A stretch of 64,000 bases of DNA from Flavobacteria bacterium BBFL7 (GCA_000153385.1 CH672374.1:62001-126000), one strand, 5' to 3'. Counted from the stretch's first letter, positions 33,820 to 43,133 are shown. The notes: generated by a model not told the origin, from the sequence alone. A program made the numbers and translations.

Positions 33820-35016
33820 TTATTTGGATAGAGTAATAATGAATTCTGTTCCTAAGCCCAACTCCGAATTTACGGTGATCATTCCATTTAACTTATTCAC
33901 TAATTTTTGTACAGTACTCAAACCTATCCCATTTCCTCGTTTACCATTACGGTCTGGTTGATTAAGAGTTTGAAACATTTTAAAAATGTCTTCTTTTTTA
34001 TCTTCCGCAATACCTATACCGTTGTCAGCTACTTTAATAATATAATATTCTTCCTTATCGATAATGTCTGTTTTCACTTCGATAGTTTTCTTATCATTAT
34101 ATTTTAAAGCATTACCTATTAAATTAATTAATATTTGTTCTAGCGCACTTTTATTAATTTTTAATTCAATATTATCTTCAGGTAGAATATAGTCTATATC
34201 ATCTGGTATAGCTAGTATTTCTTGTATATGCTCTAGTAAAGTATAAGCATCAAAGGTTTCTTTTTCTTCTACTAAGAAAGATTCGCTTTCGTAGTGAGCT
34301 AGTATTTGTGTCACATAATCTGATAAACCAAAAGCAGCATCTTTAATGTAATTTAAATAATTCTGTCCAGCTTCATCGATATTGTCCCCATACTTTTTAG
34401 CAACGATATCTGTAGTTAAAACCATATTAGCCAGTGGCATTTTCATATCATGAGATACAGTATGGGCAAAGCTTTTGAGCATTTCATTATTCTCCTCTAG
34501 AATTGCAGTTTGTTTTAATAAATCTGTATTCTTCTTATGCAGTTCTAATTGTCTTTTGGCAAGATCTGCCACCATCAATAATGATGCGCGCTCCTCATCA
34601 GTTAATTTATGTGGTTTGTTATCTAGTACACATAAGGTGCCTAAAGGCATACCTTGCTCGCTTTCTAATTTTACACCTGCATAAAATATTAATGGATCTG
34701 CAGCATTTACGTAAGGATGATCTTTAAACTCATCAATTTTACGAGCGTCTTCTATGAGGTAGATATCCTCTTCAGAATTGATAGCATGACTACAAAAAGA
34801 TAATTCTCTAGTACTAGAATTAAGTTCTAAACCTCGTTGAGATTTAAACCAGACTTCATCTTTATCTACGATACTTATAAGAGACCTAGGAATTGAAGTC
34901 AGCCGGCAGACTAATTCTGTCAACTCATCAAAAACTTTCTCTCGTTCTTTAGAAATTTCGTATTCCTTAAGAACTTTAAGTCTTTGAATTTCATTCTTAT
35001 GAGCTATCGCGTTCAT
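33820..35016 (-). CDS. GAF-domain sensor histidine kinase
   Basis: This is a 398-residue soluble kinase. A GAF domain spans about residues 20-165 (SLISIVDKDEVWFKSQ, LSFCSHAI, PLGTLCVLD), and a short coiled coil follows. The H-box is HTVSHDMKMPLANM near 186. The ATP domain has N-box LINLIGNALKYN near 295, G1 VADNGIGIAE near 325 and G2 GNGIGLSTVQKLV near 357. No membrane helix is present, so it senses a cytoplasmic signal. No response regulator is next to it, so it is an orphan. The GAF type resembles those in light- or redox-related kinases, but chromophore binding is not evident. Confidence 0.92.
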   Translation of the reverse strand: MNAIAHKNEIQRLKVLKEYEISKEREKVFDELTELVCRLTSIPRSLISIVDKDEVWFKSQRGLELNSSTRELSFCSHAINSEEDIYLIEDARKIDEFKDHPYVNAADPLIFYAGVKLESEQGMPLGTLCVLDNKPHKLTDEERASLLMVADLAKRQLELHKKNTDLLKQTAILEENNEMLKSFAHTVSHDMKMPLANMVLTTDIVAKKYGDNIDEAGQNYLNYIKDAAFGLSDYVTQILAHYESESFLVEEKETFDAYTLLEHIQEILAIPDDIDYILPEDNIELKINKSALEQILINLIGNALKYNDKKTIEVKTDIIDKEEYYIIKVADNGIGIAEDKKEDIFKMFQTLNQPDRNGKRGNGIGLSTVQKLVNKLNGMITVNSELGLGTEFIITLSK

Positions 35017-35075
35017 TTAAAAATAGGTTAGTTAATACAAAGGTAACCCATACCGATACAGTTTAAACTATATTC

Positions 35076-35843
35076 CTACAAATCATTAAATACTCCTACA
35101 CCAAATAATGCGAAATCATACTTTACAGGATCAGTAGCATCTAATTTACGTAAAAAATGATCAAGTTCTGCGACTGCTTTACCGTCATTTTGTTTCCTCT
35201 TAAGCATTTTTAATTTTCGAGCGATGTTTCCTGTGTGTACATCTAGCGGTAACGACAGCGCACTCATCGGTATCTGGTCCCAGATTCCAAAATCTACACC
35301 TGCATTATCCTTGCGCACCATCCATCTTAAAAACATATTAATACGTTTTGCACTGCTATTTTTTAGAGGATCACTGACATGTTTTTGTGTGCGTTGTAAA
35401 TGTTCAACTTCAAAGAATATTTCTTTAAATCTGGAAATAGCATATTGCAGTTGCCCTTTTTCTTGATACGCTTTCGCGAAAGCGTTCTCTAAACCGCCAT
35501 ATTGCAGTTCGATATTTTGTAATGACCGTATAAAGGTTTTACAATCTTCACTATTAAAAGTACGATGTACAAATTCATTGAAACGATCGAGATCTGATGG
35601 CTCATGATTTAAAATGAAGTCAGATGGAGCGTGATCCATCAATTCCATTAATTTATGAGAGTTATTAATGATGGATTTACGATTTCCCCATGATATGGTT
35701 GCTACTAAAAAACCAGCTATTTCAATATCCTTTTTCTCTGTGAAAAGATGCGGGATTTGAATGGGATCGTGTGGTATAAAGTCGGGTGCATTATATTGCT
35801 CAACTTTTGCATCCAGATATTCTTTGAGCTGTGCTCTAGTCAT
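35076..35843 (-). CDS. TIGR02757 family protein (DUF2400)
   Basis: The 255-residue soluble protein has the features of the TIGR02757/DUF2400 family: IEIAGFLVATISWGNRKSI near 38, a middle block RINMFLRWMVRKDNAGVDFGIW near 168, and the LSLPLDVHTGNIARKL block near 196. It ends with KYDFALFGVGVFND. The helix-hairpin-like pattern suggests a relation to DNA glycosylase folds; function is not established. The 5' end overlaps the LolD-like ATPase gene by 8 bp, so the two are translationally coupled. A palindrome copy is read as AFAKA (ENAFAKAYQ). Confidence 0.85.
   Translation of the reverse strand: MTRAQLKEYLDAKVEQYNAPDFIPHDPIQIPHLFTEKKDIEIAGFLVATISWGNRKSIINNSHKLMELMDHAPSDFILNHEPSDLDRFNEFVHRTFNSEDCKTFIRSLQNIELQYGGLENAFAKAYQEKGQLQYAISRFKEIFFEVEHLQRTQKHVSDPLKNSSAKRINMFLRWMVRKDNAGVDFGIWDQIPMSALSLPLDVHTGNIARKLKMLKRKQNDGKAVAELDHFLRKLDATDPVKYDFALFGVGVFNDL
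35469..35484. repeat. 16-bp palindrome, copy 8
   Basis: A perfect copy lies inside the TIGR02757 gene and is read as AFAKA. Confidence 0.9.
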
Positions 35844-36504
35844 TTGATAAAAATCTACCGTCTTGCATGATTAATTTTTTGTCTGCTAGATTTGCCAGTT
35901 CTTCATTATGAGTTACTATCACAAAGGTCTGATTTAACTCTGCACGCAATTTAAAAATTAATTCGTGTAAATCATTTGCAGTATTGCTGTCTAGATTTCC
36001 CGTAGGTTCGTCTGCATAGATAACTTTGGGATCATTAATTAGTGCTCTAGCTACCGCAACTCTTTGTTGTTCACCACCACTTAATGCGCCAGGCTTATGG
36101 TCAAAACGATCTGAGAGTTTTAAATAATCCAGCAATTCTTTAGCTCTTTTAATAGCAAGGTCTTTAGGAGTATTTTTTATAAAGGCTGGTAAGCAAACAT
36201 TTTCTAACGCACTAAATTCTGGTAGTAATTGATGAAATTGAAATATAAAGCCTAATGATTCATTACGGAAACGGCTCAACATTTTAGAGTTGAGCTTAGT
36301 AACATCTGTTCCATCTATAATTAATGAAGTATTAGGGTGATTATCGGGACGTTCTAATGTACCTAGTATATGTAATAACGTAGTTTTACCTGCACCAGAA
36401 CTACCTACAACGCTCACAATCTCGCCGGTGTTAATCGTAAGATCTACATCTTTAAGGACTTGTAAATCACCAAAGCTTTTATATATATGTCGTGCTTGTA
36501 TCAT
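35836..36504 (-). CDS. ABC transporter ATP-binding protein, LolD/MacB type
   Basis: This 222-residue ATPase starts at ATG 36504 (MIQARHIYKSFG); an earlier TTG would add three residues. It has Walker A GSSGAGKTTLLH near 33, Q-loop in FIFQFHQLLPEFSALENV near 90, signature LSGGEQQRVAVARAL near 140 and Walker B VIYADEPTGNLDS near 163. The FQFHQLLPEF Q-loop region matches LolD, the ATPase that extracts lipoproteins from the inner membrane. No permease gene is beside it, so LolD versus another MacB-like exporter is open. It is cotranscribed with the TIGR02757 gene and lies 21 bp after the DUF5916 gene. Confidence 0.9.
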   Translation of the reverse strand: MIQARHIYKSFGDLQVLKDVDLTINTGEIVSVVGSSGAGKTTLLHILGTLERPDNHPNTSLIIDGTDVTKLNSKMLSRFRNESLGFIFQFHQLLPEFSALENVCLPAFIKNTPKDLAIKRAKELLDYLKLSDRFDHKPGALSGGEQQRVAVARALINDPKVIYADEPTGNLDSNTANDLHELIFKLRAELNQTFVIVTHNEELANLADKKLIMQDGRFLSND

Positions 36505-36525
36505 GTAAGACAAATGTAGCGAGTT

Positions 36526-38982
36526 TTAAGCTTTAAACCACTTTCTAGCAGCATTCACATCTAAAAAATAAGTGATGCGCAAGGATAGATTGTGTCTTAC
36601 AGGTTCCATAAAAAGGTTGTCTAGACTTTCTTCAAATTGGATAGCTCCTTCATTATCAAAATTAGATATAGAATTACGATATAGTAATGAGGCTTCACTT
36701 CCTGGTGCAAACCTCCAACGATATGACAAGTCTAGATTCCATACATTAAAATTAGCATCTGGATTAAAATCATCTTCTAATGTGTAATTACTATCCTCTA
36801 GAGATCCATCTAACTGTAACTCCTTAAACTCACGGCTAAAAGTTGCTCGTGACCAGAAGTTTCTAAAGGATATACTTAGGGCTTGTTTATTATTAAAATT
36901 ATAAGTTCCAGTTAACCTATTCTCGACACTATGTGTATCACGTTCACTTAATATAGATGTTGTATCATCATCTGTTAAAGTGACATAACTCATTCTATCA
37001 TTATTCTTATCCCAGTTTAAGCTATAAATTAGTAAGAATTGATCAGAAAAGCGGTAGCGTGGCGCAACCCTAAAATCGTAATTATGTTCTTTCTCTTGCA
37101 ATCTTTTAAATCGGCCAGCTCTTATATCGATAGCAAATTTTTTGCGATAATCACTTGAAATAAAACCACCAGTAAAAACTCCTTGACCATATTGAACAAC
37201 ACGATCCTCAATTCTTGATTCAAATTGATCCTTACGGTCCGTATAATAGTTTAAATCTGCACCGAAAGCGAATCTTTCTTTTGTAATAAAAAACGGATTG
37301 AGATTTATTTCAGAACCCGTGTGAAAGCCAGGTGAGGCAGCTCTTCTATGCCTAGTACGCAAACTAATTTCATATCTATTAAATATTCCTTTTTGAGTTA
37401 ATTGTACATAATTTAAATCTGCGGCAAAGGTGTGAAAGTTCGTTTGAAAATTTCTTCCTAAATCATTAGGGTTGTAATTACGATCTTTAAAGAAATGTCC
37501 TAATCTAGGGCGCCATTTACCACTCGTTTTTCTCCAGTTAGCTTCAGTAGCAAAACCGGTTTGTGTCCCATCAGGTGTAAAACGATTAGTCATTTTAACT
37601 TCTGCACTGATATTATCTGTTGCCGCTTTATTATTGTGATTAAGAACAAGCGCATTTGAATTTGCATCTGTAAAAGAGCCGTTGCGCAAGGTACTCGCAT
37701 TTACTAATGCTATAGAAGAGTTGTTTCCATATTGCTGGTCTAGAACTAACATATTATAATTAGTTAATGGTTCTGTCTCTACCTCGCGTCGGGTACCATC
37801 TATGGTGTTTTCAATAGTGGCGCTAGTCTTTTCTGTAATTGCGTTTAGAATACCTATTCCCAGACCTTTTTCAGTTCGACCGGTGACTTTAATGGCATTT
37901 AATAATTGCGAGTTTCTAGGGTTATCAATAATATCTTCATTGTCTAGAACGTCTAGATTTCTAGATCCACTAGGTCGTTGACCTATACGTCTAGAGAAAA
38001 ATAGATCTCCTTTTCTAAAAAGATCGGTACCTTCAGTAAAGAAAGCTCTATTCTCATTAAAGGTTTGTTCAAATGGCCCCAAATTAAGTACAACCTGATC
38101 AAAAGCTACCTGGCCAAAGTCTGGTATTAAGGTAGCGTCTAGTGTAAAGGCATCACTAATACCGTATTTTAAATCCATACCAGCGTTAAAACTAGTCGAT
38201 TCTATGCCGTCAAAACGATCGTGAATAACTGAAACATATGGATATAAATTAAGACGTAATGGTGGATTGATATTTTCTATTCCTGTAAGTAAGGCATCAT
38301 ACTGCGTATCAGTTCCTGTTGTAACGTCTATATAATTATAGGTGTATTCTTCATTTAGTGATTTAATAATGCGCAATATTTGAAAACTCCAATCTTGAAC
38401 ATTTTGTTCAGGAAAACGTAAAGTCCTATATGGAATCTTCATCTCCACATACCAGCCACGCTCATCAAATGATACTTCAGATAGGAATACGACATTATAA
38501 CTAAAATCTTGGTTATTCCCTTCGGCAATGGCATCGCCTAGAGCATTTGCACTCGTCGCATAAAATCTAGTCTGATTTATTTGATTGTTATAAGTATTAA
38601 TAAAGAAGCCAAAAAGATCTGCTTGTTCAAAAACCTGATCACGCTGTGAGAACTGTCTAAGGACAGACTCTGGATTATCGTCATACATAAAACCAGCTAC
38701 ATATATAGCGTCATCATCATAAGCGACTTTAAACTCTGTTTTATGCGTGTCTCTTTCTGCATTACCATTGTTAGGTTGTGCCATTATAAAATTCCCACCA
38801 GTTGTTACTCGATCCCATACTTGCTCAAAAGGCTTTCCATCAATTTTAGGTGGATTGGAAATGCGAGTGGCACGATATACTTTTCTAGCAATATGAGTAG
38901 TGTCTTGTTGTGTAGTAGTGGCATACGCTTTCGCGAAAGCGAGATTAAAAATCAACAATGTGAAAAGAATAATTCTGGGCAT
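36526..38982 (-). CDS. DUF5916 outer-membrane protein with N-terminal CBM9-like domain
   Basis: The 818-residue exported protein has a signal peptide (MPRIILFTLLIFNLAFAKAYA). A CBM9-like (DOMON-type) domain spans about residues 35-230 with PPKIDGKPFEQVWDRV, DDAIYVAGFMYDDNPE and DVTTGTDTQYDALLTG. A large C-terminal barrel of the DUF5916 type follows, with FTEGTDLFRKGDLFFSRRIG near 335, many amphipathic strands and the ending ITYFLDVNAARKWFKA. Such proteins are outer-membrane porin-like proteins of unknown substrate. A palindrome copy lies inside the signal peptide, read as AFAKA, exactly as in the GH3 fusion gene. Confidence 0.88.
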   Translation of the reverse strand: MPRIILFTLLIFNLAFAKAYATTTQQDTTHIARKVYRATRISNPPKIDGKPFEQVWDRVTTGGNFIMAQPNNGNAERDTHKTEFKVAYDDDAIYVAGFMYDDNPESVLRQFSQRDQVFEQADLFGFFINTYNNQINQTRFYATSANALGDAIAEGNNQDFSYNVVFLSEVSFDERGWYVEMKIPYRTLRFPEQNVQDWSFQILRIIKSLNEEYTYNYIDVTTGTDTQYDALLTGIENINPPLRLNLYPYVSVIHDRFDGIESTSFNAGMDLKYGISDAFTLDATLIPDFGQVAFDQVVLNLGPFEQTFNENRAFFTEGTDLFRKGDLFFSRRIGQRPSGSRNLDVLDNEDIIDNPRNSQLLNAIKVTGRTEKGLGIGILNAITEKTSATIENTIDGTRREVETEPLTNYNMLVLDQQYGNNSSIALVNASTLRNGSFTDANSNALVLNHNNKAATDNISAEVKMTNRFTPDGTQTGFATEANWRKTSGKWRPRLGHFFKDRNYNPNDLGRNFQTNFHTFAADLNYVQLTQKGIFNRYEISLRTRHRRAASPGFHTGSEINLNPFFITKERFAFGADLNYYTDRKDQFESRIEDRVVQYGQGVFTGGFISSDYRKKFAIDIRAGRFKRLQEKEHNYDFRVAPRYRFSDQFLLIYSLNWDKNNDRMSYVTLTDDDTTSILSERDTHSVENRLTGTYNFNNKQALSISFRNFWSRATFSREFKELQLDGSLEDSNYTLEDDFNPDANFNVWNLDLSYRWRFAPGSEASLLYRNSISNFDNEGAIQFEESLDNLFMEPVRHNLSLRITYFLDVNAARKWFKA
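38926..38941. repeat. 16-bp palindrome, copy 9
   Basis: A perfect copy lies inside the signal-peptide codons of the DUF5916 gene and is read as AFAKA. Confidence 0.9.
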
Positions 38983-39093
38983 AACTTATTGTGAATTCTC
39001 AAAATTAAAAGCTAAAAATCTTAGATTCATTAAACCCATGTTAATTTAACATATGATTTACAAACTGTCCATTAACTTGCTTAAAAAGCAGTA

Positions 39094-39621
39094 ATGGAAA
39101 TAGCAATTCTTGCAGGTGGATGCTTCTGGTGTACGGAAGCTGTTTTTCAAAGAGTGAAAGGAGTAGTGGAAGTCAAGTCTGGTTTCTGTGGTGGTCATAT
39201 TAAAAATCCAGCATATAGAGAAGTCGTGACCGAACGTACGGGACATGCAGAGGCTGTTAAAATTACTTATGATCCAGAAATAATAAGTTATAAGGAACTA
39301 TTAATGGTATTTATGGCTACACACGACCCAACTACTCTTAATAGACAAGGTCATGATGTGGGAACCCATTATCGTAGTGCGATTTTTTATATTGATCAGA
39401 AGCAATATATGATTGCAAATTCTTATATCGATGAGCTACAGGACCAAAATGTTTATTCAAATGATATCGTAACTGAGGTTGCTCCAGCAACGGACTTTTA
39501 TGATGCAGATGATATACACGACGACTATTATAATAATAATCGTTTACAGGGCTATTGTCAGTATGTAATTGATCCTAAGGTGCGTAAACTAATGACTGAG
39601 TATGCTGATCTAGCAAAGTAA
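39094..39621 (+). CDS. msrA: peptide-methionine (S)-S-oxide reductase
   Basis: The 175-residue MsrA has the catalytic cysteine in ILAGGCFWCTEAVF near residue 10, GHAEAVKITYDP near 50 and GTHYRSAIFY near 90. It reduces methionine S-sulfoxide in proteins. There is no signal peptide, so it acts in the cytoplasm. The gene is divergent from the DUF5916 gene (111 bp apart). It ends exactly where the convergent - strand membrane protein gene ends, with no space between the stops. Confidence 0.96.
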   Translation: MEIAILAGGCFWCTEAVFQRVKGVVEVKSGFCGGHIKNPAYREVVTERTGHAEAVKITYDPEIISYKELLMVFMATHDPTTLNRQGHDVGTHYRSAIFYIDQKQYMIANSYIDELQDQNVYSNDIVTEVAPATDFYDADDIHDDYYNNNRLQGYCQYVIDPKVRKLMTEYADLAK

Positions 39622-39918
39622 TTATGCGTCGATATCAATAACTTGTTTATCGTCTTCTTTTTTAATGACATACGTGTATATCCAGGTAATTGTAAAAGTA
39701 GGGATGATGTCGAGACCTGGAACTAATTCTTCTATTGTGGTAATGATACCAGCTGTTACACCAGTTTTACCTGGATAAAGTTTAGTCATTAAGTATCCGG
39801 CAACAGGAGCCCAGCCTATATCTGTAAATTCTCCTATACCAGGTATGATATAGGAAGCCATACCAACAAGGTCAAAGATGATTCCGTAAATAAGTTTAGA
39901 GCGTTTTGATTCAAACAT
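39622..39918 (-). CDS. small membrane protein of unknown function
   Basis: The 98-residue protein has hydrophobic stretches at about 9-26 (IYGIIFDLVGMASYIIPG), 32-44 and 70-88 (IIPTFTITWIYTYVIKK). Proline and glycine within them suggest short or kinked helices. The motif IPGIGEFTDIGWAPVAGYLMTKLYPGKTG is distinctive, and similar short proteins occur across Flavobacteria without assigned function. The C-terminal tail is charged (KKEDDKQVIDIDA). It lies 53 bp downstream of folE on the same strand and may be in its transcript. Confidence 0.75.
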   Translation of the reverse strand: MFESKRSKLIYGIIFDLVGMASYIIPGIGEFTDIGWAPVAGYLMTKLYPGKTGVTAGIITTIEELVPGLDIIPTFTITWIYTYVIKKEDDKQVIDIDA

Positions 39919-39971
39919 GTAATTATAATTTAACTACTTAAAGGTAGTCAAATAACGTTCCAAAAAAATAT

Positions 39972-40568
39972 TTAGTGCAGTTTTGCTGTTATCAGTTTTA
40001 AGAACTCGTTACGTGTTTCTACTTTTTCAAACTGACCACGGAAACCACTGGTGGTGGTTACACTATTTTGTTTTTGTACACCACGCATCATCATACACAT
40101 GTGAGAAGCTTCAATAACAACAGCGACACCTAAAGGTTTTAAAGTGTTGTGTAAACATTCTAGAATATCATGTGTTAATCGTTCCTGAACTTGCAATCTA
40201 CGTGCAAACACGTCTACAATACGTGGGATTTTTGAAAGTCCTACAATATGTCCATTAGGTATATAAGCGATATGTGCTTTACCAAAGAAAGGTAGCATAT
40301 GATGTTCACATAAGGAATATAGTTCTATATCTTTAATAATGACCATGTCATTATAGTCCTCGGCAAACATAGCACCTTTTAATATCTCTACAGGATCCTT
40401 ATCATAACCTGAAGTTAGAAACTGCATAGCTTTTGCGGCACGTTCGGGAGTTTTGATTAATCCTTCTCTTGTAACATCTTCACCTATGTTTTTAATAACT
40501 CCTTGATATTGGTTTTTTATATCTTCTGTAACTTCTATATCGTATTCTTCAAAAACTCTGTAGGGCAT
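39972..40568 (-). CDS. folE: GTP cyclohydrolase I
   Basis: The 198-residue enzyme makes 7,8-dihydroneopterin triphosphate, the first step of folate and pterin synthesis. Visible motifs are [19 protein letters not shown] near 33, the zinc and active-site block [19 protein letters not shown] near 82 (Cys, His, His) and [22 protein letters not shown] near 108. A second zinc cysteine is in [10 protein letters not shown] near 153. There is no obvious riboswitch upstream; the 5' side has 240 bp of AT-rich DNA before the tRNA gene. Confidence 0.96.
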   Translation of the reverse strand: MPYRVFEEYDIEVTEDIKNQYQGVIKNIGEDVTREGLIKTPERAAKAMQFLTSGYDKDPVEILKGAMFAEDYNDMVIIKDIELYSLCEHHMLPFFGKAHIAYIPNGHIVGLSKIPRIVDVFARRLQVQERLTHDILECLHNTLKPLGVAVVIEASHMCMMMRGVQKQNSVTTTSGFRGQFEKVETRNEFLKLITAKLH

Positions 40569-40776
40569 TAATTCATAATTTTAGTAAAGTTACATCATAT
40601 TTGTTTAAGTAAATCAATATTTTGTTAAACATTTATATTGAAGTTAATAATTTTATTATTTATAGAATAGGTTGAAAATCGTTGAATAATAGGGTAGTGC
40701 GATAGCTAAAGTAGAAACAGATAAAAAAGCTTTCAATTTTTTAAATAAAATAGAGACAGAGGTTGTAAAATATATA

Positions 40777-40784
40777 TATATTTG
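40777..40784 (+). promoter_or_regulatory. -7 promoter element for the tRNA gene
   Basis: TATATTTG matches the flavobacterial -7 consensus TAnnTTTG, 27 bp before the mature tRNA start. A TTG lies at 40763-40765, closer than the usual -33 spacing. Confidence 0.5.
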
Positions 40785-40811
40785 CAACCGCTTAGAAATT
40801 AAGCGAGATTA

Positions 40812-40885
40812 GGTCGCGTAGCTCAGCTGGATAGAGCATCTGCCTTCTAAGCAGACGGTCACAGGTTCGAATCCTGTCGCGATCA
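40812..40885 (+). tRNA. tRNA-Arg (anticodon UCU)
   Basis: The acceptor stem GGTCGCG pairs with CGCGATC (one G-U) with discriminator A. The D-arm is GCTC..GAGC, and the anticodon stem TCTGC/GCAGA encloses the loop CTTCTAA with anticodon TCT. The T-arm is ACAGG-TTCGAAT-CCTGT. The CCA end is not encoded. It reads AGA and AGG codons, important in this AT-rich genome. A terminator follows 30 bp downstream. Confidence 0.97.
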
Positions 40886-40915
40886 CAAGTTCACTAAGTT
40901 AAAGTGAATGCTAAC

Positions 40916-40953
40916 AAAAAATCCTGTTCAATTTATTGAATAGGATTTTTTTA
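40916..40953 (+). terminator. intrinsic terminator after tRNA-Arg
   Basis: The stem AAATCCTgTTCAA / TTGAAtAGGATTT is followed by a T-run. Confidence 0.88.
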
Positions 40954-40996
40954 TTTTAACCGTAATGGATTGTGATTAATGTTACTTATTTATTGA

Positions 40997-41374
40997 TTAG
41001 TACATGGTGTTAGGATTTGCAGCAATTTTTGGAATTTGTTGAATAGCATCCCAGTGCTCACATATCTTTCCGTTATCATCAAATCTAAAAAAATCCATCG
41101 TTACATATTGATCATCATCTGGCCACGTTTGATGCGTGTGCAATGCAATTAAATCATCTTGGGCTATCGCTCGGACAAACTCAATGGTCTTATCAGGATA
41201 CTCTGCTTGCATTTTCTCAAAGTAGTCTATAAAACCTTTTGTGCCGTCTGCTACGTCTGGATTGTGTTGTATGTATTCATGACCAACAAATCTGGCAATA
41301 GCTTCTCGAGGATTACCTTCAAAAGCCATTTTATAAAATGCTATAGCGTTCAACTTGTTTTTTTCTAACGACAT
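40997..41374 (-). CDS. SnoaL-like / NTF2-fold polyketide cyclase family protein
   Basis: The 125-residue NTF2-fold protein has a helical start (NKLNAIAFYKMAFEG), the conserved YIQHNPDVADGTKGF near 53 and the closing DFFRFDDNGKICEHWDAIQ near 92. This matches the SnoaL-like/YesE group (GHE.Y.QHNP...G). Substrate is unknown. It has no signal peptide. It lies 11 bp after the DUF6787-type gene on the same strand and may be the last gene of that cluster. A second NTF2-fold protein lies at 49728-50090. Confidence 0.85.
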   Translation of the reverse strand: MSLEKNKLNAIAFYKMAFEGNPREAIARFVGHEYIQHNPDVADGTKGFIDYFEKMQAEYPDKTIEFVRAIAQDDLIALHTHQTWPDDDQYVTMDFFRFDDNGKICEHWDAIQQIPKIAANPNTMY

Positions 41375-41385
41375 AAGATTTAAGA

Positions 41386-41889
41386 TTAAAGTTTAATACC
41401 AAATCTAGCTAACATCTTTTTCTCAAAAGCCCAAAAGAATTCAAATTGACCAAAAAGCCATCCCATGACCACTAATAAAACTTGATATATAGGGAATATA
41501 ATAAGTAGCCTCAAAGGCCAAAAGAACCATCCAGACATTGAACTTTTATCTAACCCAATAAGATCTAACAAAGGAGCAGATAATCTAGCTGAAGCAGAGC
41601 CAGTTATCGCAAAAACGATAAATATGGCAATCATTTCCCAACGATTTTGAACCTTCCATTTCTGTATTAGATTTGGAAAAACCCACATACAAAACCTATA
41701 GAAGAGGTAGGCAAGTACTAGTGTGACTAGATAAATAAATAAATACTCATACATAACGTCTTCTATAGTAGAAGGCATGATGCGAGTCGCTACAAAATAA
41801 CCACAAGCTAGTAAACCAATGATACCTAACAGAGGAAAAATGAGTTGCCAGTTACTGGTTATATCCCAGTTTTTCTTAAATTTTTGCAT
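41386..41889 (-). CDS. DUF6787-like membrane protein
   Basis: This 167-residue product starts at ATG 41889 (MQKFKKNWDITSNWQ); the longer frame needs a GTG. Four membrane segments are visible: WQLIFPLLGIIGLLACGYF, YLFIYLVTLVLAYLFYRFCMW, MIAIFIVFAITGSASARLS and WFFWPLRLLIIFPIYQVLLVVMGWLFGQF. The end FEFFWAFEKKMLARFG is typical of a conserved flavobacterial family that I place in DUF6787 from memory. Function is unknown. It follows the DUF6146-type lipoprotein gene by 14 bp, a pair that probably works together. Confidence 0.75.
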   Translation of the reverse strand: MQKFKKNWDITSNWQLIFPLLGIIGLLACGYFVATRIMPSTIEDVMYEYLFIYLVTLVLAYLFYRFCMWVFPNLIQKWKVQNRWEMIAIFIVFAITGSASARLSAPLLDLIGLDKSSMSGWFFWPLRLLIIFPIYQVLLVVMGWLFGQFEFFWAFEKKMLARFGIKL

Positions 41890-41903
41890 ACTACAAAAAT
41901 ACA

Positions 41904-42314
41904 CTACCGCAACTTCTGTCCATACCGTTTTTCAAAGAAAAGAAAATAATTATAGAGCAAATAATTAACTTCATAACCATAATTGACCTTAGGATCGTAA
42001 TCAATACGCCACATATATAGGTCTGGACTATATCGTAAAGGGTTATTTACTCTTAAATTATATTCTCTTACGGAGAAATTATTGCGCAGCTCTAATGTGC
42101 TCTGTGAATAGAAACCTCGTGGTGGTTGTGTTACCAACCAAGAATTAAATCCAGGTTCTATAATAATTATCTCATACTCTAGACTATCATTTGCTATACG
42201 CAAAGTGTCTGATGCTATTGTAGAAGTCGCACTATTATTGCTTACCGTAGGCTGGTATGAGTTACAGCTTATGATTACGGTAAGTAGTGCTATATATAAA
42301 AAGGTTGTTTTCAT
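41904..42314 (-). CDS. DUF6146-like lipoprotein
   Basis: This 136-residue lipoprotein starts at ATG 42314 (MKTTFLYIALLTVIISC, lipobox Cys17); the longer frame has no plausible signal. A Ser/Thr-rich linker follows, then the conserved domain with EYEIIIIEPGFNSWLVTQPP near 62, VREYNLRVNNPLRY near 87 and YGYEVNYLLYNYFLFF near 115. I link this pattern to DUF6146, known mainly in Flavobacteria. It is the first gene of a small operon with a DUF6787-like membrane protein 14 bp downstream. Confidence 0.78.
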   Translation of the reverse strand: MKTTFLYIALLTVIISCNSYQPTVSNNSATSTIASDTLRIANDSLEYEIIIIEPGFNSWLVTQPPRGFYSQSTLELRNNFSVREYNLRVNNPLRYSPDLYMWRIDYDPKVNYGYEVNYLLYNYFLFFEKRYGQKLR

Positions 42315-42409
42315 GAGATAAATATATCTACATAAAAACAACCTCGCACGCCATAACTCGCCAACACTAAAGAAGGATGAGTAAAAGGCCTGTTTCATTG
42401 AGTGTTATC

Positions 42410-43048
42410 TTATTTACCAAATAAACCTCCTAGAAGTCCACCGATTCCACCTTTTTTCTTATCACCACCTAATACCATTCCAGCTACATCATCGATAATG
42501 CTTCCATCACCGTCTGCATCAAGAATTTGCTCGATGAACGACTGATCATGTGATCCAGACTGTCCTAAAACTGATCCTAGTAAATCACCTATACCGTTTT
42601 GATCTACATTAGAGGCTTGTTTTTGCTTACCTAAAACACCCATTAAGATAGGTGCTGCTATTTTTATAATTTGGCTTACAGAATCCATGTCCATTCCACT
42701 AGATTTAGAAAGAGCATTTTCTACTTGTGGTTGTTTAGTACCTAAAACATGTCCTAAAATGCCAGCTCCATCTTGTAATAAGTCATCTGGGCTACCAGCA
42801 CCATCACCAAAAAGACCACCTAACATATCTAGAACTCCACCACTGTGACGTTGGTCACTTAATGCATTGTTTAATGAACTAGCACCTTCTGGTGTAGAGG
42901 CATTGCGTTGCATTGCACCTAGAATTAAAGGCATTGCTTGAGAAAGCACGTTTGCCGTTTTATCTGTAGGTTGACCTGTTTTTTGTGCAGCACCATTAAT
43001 AAGTGTTTGTCCTAAATCTGATTGTAATAAGTCTAATATTGAAGCCAT
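42410..43048 (-). CDS. DUF937 domain protein
   Basis: The 212-residue protein matches DUF937 (MASILDLLQSDLGQTLINGAA; MPLILGAMQRNAS near 40; IIKIAAPILMGVLGKQ near 130). The C-terminal quarter carries an acidic loop (QILDADGDGSIIDDV) similar to a calcium-binding DxDxDG element, then a Gly-rich tail (KKKGGIGGLLGGLFGK). There is no signal peptide. Function is unknown. It stands alone with about 95 bp to the next - strand gene. Confidence 0.85.
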   Translation of the reverse strand: MASILDLLQSDLGQTLINGAAQKTGQPTDKTANVLSQAMPLILGAMQRNASTPEGASSLNNALSDQRHSGGVLDMLGGLFGDGAGSPDDLLQDGAGILGHVLGTKQPQVENALSKSSGMDMDSVSQIIKIAAPILMGVLGKQKQASNVDQNGIGDLLGSVLGQSGSHDQSFIEQILDADGDGSIIDDVAGMVLGGDKKKGGIGGLLGGLFGK

Positions 43049-43133
43049 TATTGTTTAATTATTTTATGTTAATAATATGTAAATTACGATATAATATCAC
43101 TTTTATCGCTTTTTAGAAGGCCTATTTGAATTT

